DNA from: Blastocladiella emersonii ATCC 22665
Lineage: Eukaryota > Blastocladiomycota > Blastocladiomycetes > Blastocladiales > Blastocladiaceae
NCBI GenBank assembly: GCA_025594325.1
Contig: JANHCV010000001.1
Coordinates: 2,976,001 to 3,040,000, forward strand
Reading direction: 5' to 3'
Length of the DNA: 64,000 nucleotides
Of this stretch, positions 58,211 through 64,000 are shown one piece after another (within the stretch, counting starts at the first letter, position 1; the number at the start of each line of letters is the position of its first letter). The position numbers and the translations under genes were made by a program. The notes beneath the pieces were generated by a model. It searched no databases and was not told the origin of the DNA. It worked only from the letters and a program-made list of their open reading frames with translations.

Positions 58211-60505
58211 TCACGCCTCCTCGCCGGCGGCCCCGCTCGGGGGCGCGGCAGCCTCCGCCGGCTCGCCCTGGGCCTCGCCATGCCTCGCGCCGCCCTCGCC
58301 CCCACCATCGCGTTCAGGGGGTGGCGGTGGCGGTGCATGCGAAGCCCCCGAGTCGGCCGCGGTCTCGTCGGCGGCGCCCGCCTCGCGCTCGCGCTCGTCC
58401 TCGTCGCCGTCGCCGTCGCTATCCTCGTCGTCGTCAGCGTCCGCGTCCCGCTGCGGCTGGTCGCGCTGGCGCTGCAGCTTGGCCCAGTGCAGCCCGCACG
58501 CGTTGCACAGCGTGGCGCGGCCGTCGGGCCCGCGCCGCCACTCGGGCGTCTCGGTCGCGTTGCACGAGTGGCAGCGGCCGGATACGGGCGGGCCCATTTT
58601 CTACGCGACGAGCAGGAGGTGAGACACGGAACTCGAGCGCGCATGTGGGCGAAAGCAAACGTACCACGCGCTTGCGGGACCGGAGCTGGTGGCCGGCGAG
58701 CAGGCGCTTGCTGCGGATCACCTGCATGTCGTGCAGGTCGGCGGGCGAGAGATGGCTGGTATCGGGCCACACGATGGCGGGGAGCGCCGGGTGGTCGCCG
58801 GACGCACCGGCGGCGCCGCGCTTGCGCGAGGTGCGGCGCGATGTCGAGGCTGAGGCTGCACCAGCGGCGGGAGCGCCCTGCGCTTGTGCGAGTGCCGGCG
58901 CAGGGACCGCAGCAGCGTAGGAAGAAGAAGGGCCGGTAGGCGCTCCGTCGGGCGCTTGCACAGCGGAAGCAGGTGCGAAGCGCGAGAGCGGCTGCTGATG
59001 CGGCCGCGCCTGCGGCTGCTGGTGCGGCAACGGTCCGCCGACGTCGGGGGTGCCGGGATGGCTCGGGTCCCAGTTCCACTGCTGCAGCGCGTCGTCGCGG
59101 TCCATGGCGGCGGCCGGGTGCGCGACCTCGGCCCACGACGACTGCTGCGGCCGGTGAGGCGGCTGTTGCTGCTGCTCGACGTGGTGGGGCGCGAGCGGAA
59201 CGAACGACACCGGGTTGGGCGCCATTCGTTGGTGTTGAGGTTGAGGAGGCGGCGCGGACGGCATCGGACGCGTTGCGTTGCGCAGGTCGTCGGGATAGGT
59301 GTGCGAGGGCGGCATGGAGCGGACGGGCGGCGGCGGCGGGTCCTGCGGCTCGAGAGGGCCGTACGGGTTGCGCGGCAACGGGGCCGGCGGCCGAGTGGCG
59401 GGAACGGCCTCGATGGGTTCGGCAAAGGGCGGAACGAGGCCGTGCGAGTCGAGCAGGTCGCGGGCCGACTGCAGCAGGATCACGGTCTGCAGGCTCTGGT
59501 AGGTGCGGAGCACCGTGGTGCGCAGCATGTCGGACGACGGCAGCGCCTCGGCGAGGGGCACGCGGCGCGCGAGGATCGAGCGCAGGCTGTGGCCGAGGTG
59601 CGCGACGTTGTCCATGTTGATCACGAGCTAAGGAGAGGACGGAGACGTAAGCGAGCGCGCGGGTCAAGCGTGGACAGGGACATGAAACGAACCGCGTCGA
59701 GCGACTGGATCATCTGCCACGCAAAGGTCGGGTCGGCGGGATCCGTGGCGCCCTCGACGACGTCGGCCCAGGCGTCGTCCTCGGCGGCGTACTGGTCGTA
59801 GTCGTAGCCGTATGCGGCGGCCTGCTCGCGACCGCGAGCGTAATCGTAGTGCTGCTGCTGCTGCGACGGATACGGCGGGTAGGCGGGGCGCGGGGCGGCG
59901 GGCGGGTAGCGATACCCTGCCTCGTCGCCGTAGTGTTGTTGTGGCCTGCGTGCGGGCGGCGGGCCGCGCGGCGGAAGACCGGCGCGATGGTGGTGGTGGT
60001 ACTGGTAGCGAACGGCGGCCGGGTCCTCGCCGGCGGGATAGCTCGCGTCGTACGCAGCAGCGCCTGGTCCGCGGGCAGCCGCGTAGTGGGCGGCGGCCGG
60101 GTCGGACCTCGGCTGGTCCGGCGGCGCCGCGTTCGGGTCAGCGACGGGGTGGCGCGGCGGCGGGTGGTGCGCGTAGTCGTTGGCGTCGGCGCGGGGCGCA
60201 TCGTCGGGTGCATGGCGGTACTGAGCCGGCGGCGGCGCAGGGTGGTTTGCGATAGCAATTGAGGACGAAGGAGCAGGGGCCGCACGCGGCGGGAGCGGGC
60301 GCGCGGGCGTGTCGGTCGGGTAGACCACTTTGAAGCCAGCAGGCGCAGAGGCCGCAGATGGACCGCCCGCGGGCGGCGGTGCGTAGGCGGGCGGCGGCAG
60401 GTCCCAGGTGGTCGGCGGGAGGGCCAAGTCCCGCTTGGACGGCAGGGCAGCGTGAGCGCGCGGCGCGGCCGATCGCACCTCCGAGGGCGCGTATGGATGA
60501 TACAT
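58211..60505 (-). CDS. GATA zinc-finger transcription factor
   Basis: Exons 59693-60505, 58665-59627 and 58211-58600 (introns of 65 and 64 nt, phase 0) give 721 residues. Residues 1-270 are Pro/Ala/Tyr-rich with poly-Gln and Arg-Gly patches. A short helical segment follows ([40 protein letters not shown]; about 272-325), perhaps a dimerisation or cofactor region. A long Pro/Gln-rich stretch follows, then a basic patch ([12 protein letters not shown]). The single GATA finger lies near 602-627: [18 protein letters not shown] then [10 protein letters not shown], a CX2CX18CX2C motif. The C-terminus is very acidic, then Pro-rich. No PAS domain, so it is not a white-collar protein. Its targets cannot be told. 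Confidence 0.86.
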
Positions 60506-61849
60506 GACGACGGCGATGGCGCAATGGCCGGACAGGGACACGGAGGGCGTGGCAAGCAGAATGCAGCAAGTCGGGCACGGAATAGGAGGGGGTTTCGAAC
60601 AGCGCGCGATGAGCGAGGGAGAGGCCGATAGGCGAGCCGGTTCATGCGGGGCGCGCGCGGCGCCGCGGCGGGCTGGACGACCCGTTCGGAGCGCGACCGC
60701 GGTCGCGTCTCCCGGCGTCGCAGATGGAAATCCAGCATCGACGCACGTCGCTCCAGTGAGCGTCCTGCGCGGATGCCCATGCAAGATGGCGAATGTCTCA
60801 GCCGGCCCCACTCCGGGCCACGCCGGCGGGCATCCGATCCCCGTGCTTGGCGGGCATCGGGACCGCGTGGGGCGGATCGGTGCTCGCGAGATGCGACCTG
60901 GGTGGCGAGACGACGGCGGTGGGCAGCGGTGGGCAGCGGTCAACTCGCATCGAGGTCGAGCGTGCGATGCGTGGCGCAGCCGAAATCTATCTTTGTCCTT
61001 CCCAGGGAATCTGCCAGGGAATCGGTTTCCCCACCGCACGCTCCCGAATCCCGCACCCCCACCGCCGAGTTTGGGATTGGAACCCAGAGGGGAGACGCCG
61101 GGACGCGATGGGAGAGGTGGGAGGCCTACGGGCAACGCGAGCTGGGAGACTGGCTCCCGTGGCGGGTGGGCGGGTTGCAACGCGCCTGCTTCGTTGCTTG
61201 CACGAGTCGCGTGGGAGGGGGTGTTCGGGGCGAAGGAGAGTCGGACACCTGTACAGAATCTCATCGATCGGCGGGGGCGCCCCGATCCGATCTCTTCTCG
61301 TTGTCCTTCCTCGCCGCTCACGCCCGCGCGCACTCACCCGTCCCGTCCCCGTTCCCGTCGGCTTCTCTCTCAGCGACTTGGTGCCGTAACCGCTGGTGCC
61401 TCCGCTGCACCCGTCTCCATGTGCGTCGCGTCGCGTCCGTCCCGTTGCAGCGGCCACGGAAGCCGCGCTACACGCAGCAGACCCCCTCGCGCGCCGCCGG
61501 CGCTGGGTTGCGGCCTTGGCGCTGCCGGGCCGTGGCCTGGCCGCCGCTGCAGTCCCTCTCGCGGGTGTGCTGCGACGGCGCCAGCGCTCGTCAGCGCTGC
61601 CCTCCTCGTCGCTGCCCGTCCCATTGCATGCGAGCCGCTCGTCCCTCTCCCACGGCTCACCCGCCTCGTCTCTCCATCGGGCGTGTAGTCCCCACATCCT
61701 CGCCTACCCGCGTGCGCACGAGCAGCAAAAGGCAAGGCGATCCCGACCGATACGGACCGATCCTGCCGCCGCAGTTCCCACACTGCCCGCTGCCTGCCTG
61801 GCCCTCATCATCAGCAAGACCACCCCGCCAGCGTGCGCACACGATCCCC
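60506..61849. other. Divergent intergenic region GATA factor / Gln-His-rich gene
   Basis: 1344 bp. It contains a tandem GGGCAGCGGT pair near 60920-60940 and pyrimidine-rich tracts. Open frames here are low-complexity. I see no gene; 5' leaders or upstream exons of either neighbour could lie here. Confidence 0.4.
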
Positions 61850-63549
61850 ATGGACGCGGCTGTGGCAGCATCACCCAGCCGTGACACGCCGTCCATGAAG
61901 GCCACGTCACCGTGCCCCGCCGTCGCGCATGACGGTGAGACGGCGCGTGGCCCGCGGCCCTCGACCCAGCCGGCGTCGCCGCCACCTCACGGCGAGGGGC
62001 AGACCGGCTCGCTGCACGGGCTCGCCACGGCGGCCGCGGCCGACGCCGCAACGCCCACGCCCACGCCCACGCCGGCGCCCGGTTCGGGGCAGCCCGCCGG
62101 TGAAGACTCGCAGGTACGCATGTCCCTTCGATCCCTCCAGTGCGGTCAGTCTCGGCCGCACCGCACGCGGCGCGGACGGTGACGTGGCGGTGACGTCCCC
62201 CCGCGCGGAGTGACGCGCGAACGCGTTGGCGGCGGCGCAGCAACTGGCGCGGCGAGCGTGCGGCGCGGCGTTGCGTGGATCGACCGTTCGCGGCTCCCCG
62301 CGCATCGCGCAGCACGGCGTGGCGTGTTTCGCACACGCGCGCCATGGCTGCTGCGATTGGTGGCGATGCGCGTCGCCGCGTGGAGGGGGGAATGGACCCT
62401 CGCCTTCTTGTTCTCCCTCGCCGCCTTTCCACGGCGCCTCGCCTTCCGCCCTCTCGCACTCGCCTTCTCCCCTCCCTCGCTCCCGCTCTCCCGCTCTCCC
62501 GCTCTCCCGCTCTCCCGCCCTGAACCGCTCCCACCACCACCATCGCGATCATCGGTACACGACGTTGCTGCTCATCGCGCCGTCGACCTCGACCTCGCGC
62601 GGGCGTGTCGCGCGGCTGCACGCTCATCACAGCTGCCAGCCAGTGCTGCGCAGCCGCACGCGCTCGGGGCGAGGCTTCCGGGCCTTCCCCGATCGCATCC
62701 CGAGCCTCGGAGCCTCGCGCCCGCGCGCCCCTCCTCCCTCCCTCGCTCCCTCCCGCTGCGCATCCCCGCTCTCCTCGCCGTCCCCTGCGAGCTACCGCAT
62801 TATCACCCGCGCCATCATCGCGCTCCATCCCGCCCTGCCCTTTAATCTCGCCCGCCACCGCCACCCTCCTCCGATCGCGCTCACGTACGGCATCGAGATT
62901 GCGCCAGCAGGCTTGCCGGAAAGCCTGTCGGCGCGCTCCCCCCGATCGGCCCGCCCGGAGCCCGCGCGCGTCCGTTTGCTTGTCGCCCCCGTGTCGCCGC
63001 GCCGTGCCGCGCCCGCTCACGCTCGCCCTCGCCCTCGCCCTCCCTCGCCTCCCCGTCCCCACCGTGTGGGAGCCGCCGCCGCCGCCCTGCCTGCTCCCAC
63101 GCGACGCCGCGCTCCACGTGTCCTCCCCGCACACGATCTCTCACTCGTGCTAACCCGATGCAATCGCGCTCTCTCCGCTAGCGACCCTGCTCCACCCTCG
63201 CCACTGCGGCTGCACTACCCGCAACTGCCAGCAACGACAGCGGCATCCCCGACACCAGCACCAGCAGCAACCTGCAGTGCGCCCCGCACCACAACCCGGC
63301 CGGCTTCCCTCCCTCCTTCTTCGACGGCTCCGCTGCTCCGCCGCACCACCAACGCCTCCACCACGGCCACGGCCACCCCCACGACCTCTCGCCGCCGACC
63401 GGCCCCGTGATCGGCCCGGCTGATCGGTCCCTCCATCCTTCGGCCATCGCCCCGCAGTCGCCGTCGTACCCGTACAGGCCCTCGGCTCCGCCTGCCTCGG
63501 CGCACCCGCAGCACCTGCACGCCCACGCTCCCTGGTCCGCCAATCTGCC

Positions 63550-63585
<36 letters not shown>

Positions 63586-64000
63586 CCACGGCCACGGGCA
63601 GTACCAGCACCACCCGTACTACCGCCGCCCCCATCCCGCGCACGGCCCTGCCAACAACGACGACCTCGACGATCTCGACGACGCCGACGACCCCATGTCC
63701 ATCCCGTCCATGCCCGCCCCGCCGCTCGGCGCCGCCGGCTCCTCGGGCAAGCCCGCGCGCGACCTCGCCGGCTCCAGCGCGCAGCTCAGCTCCTTCCGCG
63801 GCGGTTCCCCTCGCCTCGCGTCGCCCTCGGCCTACGCCGCCGGCCCTTCTTCCTCGTCGGCCATCGCCGTCGACCACCACGGCGCCCACCACCACCACTT
63901 CCACCAGCACCCACAGCAGCACCACGCCGACCCGCACCACCATGGCCACCACCATGACCATGGCCACGGCCACGGCCAAGACCACGCCCACGACGCGCAC
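61850..64000 (+). CDS. Gln/His-rich protein, 5' part only (3' end beyond window)
   Basis: I do not recognise this protein. Exon 1 is 61850-62113 (88 codons, MDAAVAASPSRDTPSMKATS). A GTACGC donor at 62114 joins a TAG acceptor at 63179-63181 preceded by CTAAC; exon 2 (63182 on) stays open to the window end. Both are phase 0, giving 361 residues so far. The 1068-nt intron is far longer than any other here, so a missed internal exon is possible. The product is Pro/Ala/Ser-rich with ten Gln encoded by pure CAG, several His-Gly and His runs and an acidic NNDDLDDLDDADD patch. Such composition is common in transcription or RNA-binding regulators, but no domain is in view. Confidence 0.6.
62114..63181 (+). 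other. Unusually long (1068-nt) intron, pyrimidine-rich
   Basis: Flanked by a GTACGC donor and a CTAAC...TAG acceptor in matching phase. The interior is strongly C/T-rich on the plus strand and includes an 8-bp tandem repeat near 62479. No internal exon could be recognised. Confidence 0.5.
62479..62520 (+). repeat. 8-bp tandem repeat (GCTCTCCC)n
   Basis: Four perfect GCTCTCCC units with degenerate copies at each side, inside the long intron. Confidence 0.8.
63554..63583 (+). repeat. (CAG)10 trinucleotide repeat coding poly-Gln
   Basis: Ten uninterrupted CAG codons in exon 2 of the Gln/His-rich gene. The purity of the codon suggests recent expansion or length polymorphism. Confidence 0.9.

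Noticed and set aside
61370..63134. Long minus-strand frames opposite the Gln/His-rich gene region
   Set aside because: Arg-rich low-complexity translations arising from C/T-rich plus-strand DNA.

Overview
This 64 kb window is nuclear DNA from a GC-rich fungus with short introns. I infer a zoosporic (flagellated) fungus, most likely Blastocladiomycota (the Allomyces/Blastocladiella/Catenaria group), but cannot prove it from sequence alone. The clues are a TSNAXIP1-like gene (a family I associate with cilia), SAMHD1, CC2D1 and a phosphorylase-kinase regulatory fragment, all rare or absent in Dikarya. They occur beside clearly fungal forms of NDUFS5, SSD1 and a WC-2-like PAS-GATA factor. I reconstructed 45 introns by hand. 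Apart from two longer ones (167 and 1068 nt), all are 55-83 nt. About 27 donors are GTACG and about 34 acceptors are TAG, often with a CTAAC or CTGAC branch site. Almost every junction was checked by keeping codon phase across it.

Layout. 0-9 kb: VPS13 (minus, runs off the left edge). 9.3-12.9 kb: SSD1/DIS3L2-type RNase II protein (plus). 12.9-13.9 kb: orphan membrane protein (minus). 14.2-16.8 kb: cytosolic glutaminyl-tRNA synthetase (minus), divergent from ARP6 (plus, 17.0-18.7 kb). 18.8-20.5 kb: CC2D1-like DM14/C2 protein (minus), divergent from a carnitine/acylcarnitine carrier (plus, 20.8-21.8 kb) across a promoter with a perfect 22-bp inverted repeat. 21.9-23.0 kb: palmitoyl-protein thioesterase; 23.2-23.6 kb: NDUFS5 (both minus). 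24.2-25.2 kb: mitochondrial uL4; 25.6-26.3 kb: GST (both plus). 26.3-26.6 kb: a 297-bp MITE-like element with near-perfect 47-bp terminal inverted repeats. 26.9-28.2 kb: alpha/beta hydrolase whose 5' end is unclear.

28.2-30.0 kb: SAMHD1 (minus, six exons). 30.4-32.0 kb: His-rich ZnT/ZRC1 zinc transporter (minus). 32.2-33.4 kb: two truncated gene tails fused head-to-head, a phosphorylase-kinase alpha/beta C-terminus (minus, frameshifted) and an argininosuccinate-synthase C-terminus (plus). 33.4-34.5 kb: no recognisable gene. 34.5-39.5 kb: full ABCC/MRP transporter (minus). 40.0-41.8 kb: class I CPD photolyase (plus, intronless). 42.0-44.9 kb: beta'-COP (minus). 45.4-46.8 kb: TSNAXIP1-like (plus). 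48.4-51.1 kb: PAS-GATA factor (plus). 51.4-52.6 kb: ERV2-like sulfhydryl oxidase (plus). 52.7-53.5 kb: PCNA (minus). 54.1-56.4 kb: GRDP/DUF1399-like protein (plus). 56.6-58.0 kb: orphan anchored protein (minus). 58.2-60.5 kb: second GATA factor (minus). 61.9-64.0 kb: 5' part of a Gln/His-rich gene that runs off the right edge.

The genes are mostly unrelated housekeeping functions: membrane traffic (VPS13, CC2D1, beta'-COP), mitochondria (carrier, NDUFS5, uL4), translation (GlnRS), chromatin and replication (ARP6, PCNA), redox (GST, ERV2) and light/transcription (photolyase, two GATA factors). They alternate in strand and many divergent pairs share short promoters. I saw no tRNA, rRNA, CRISPR array, prophage or operon.
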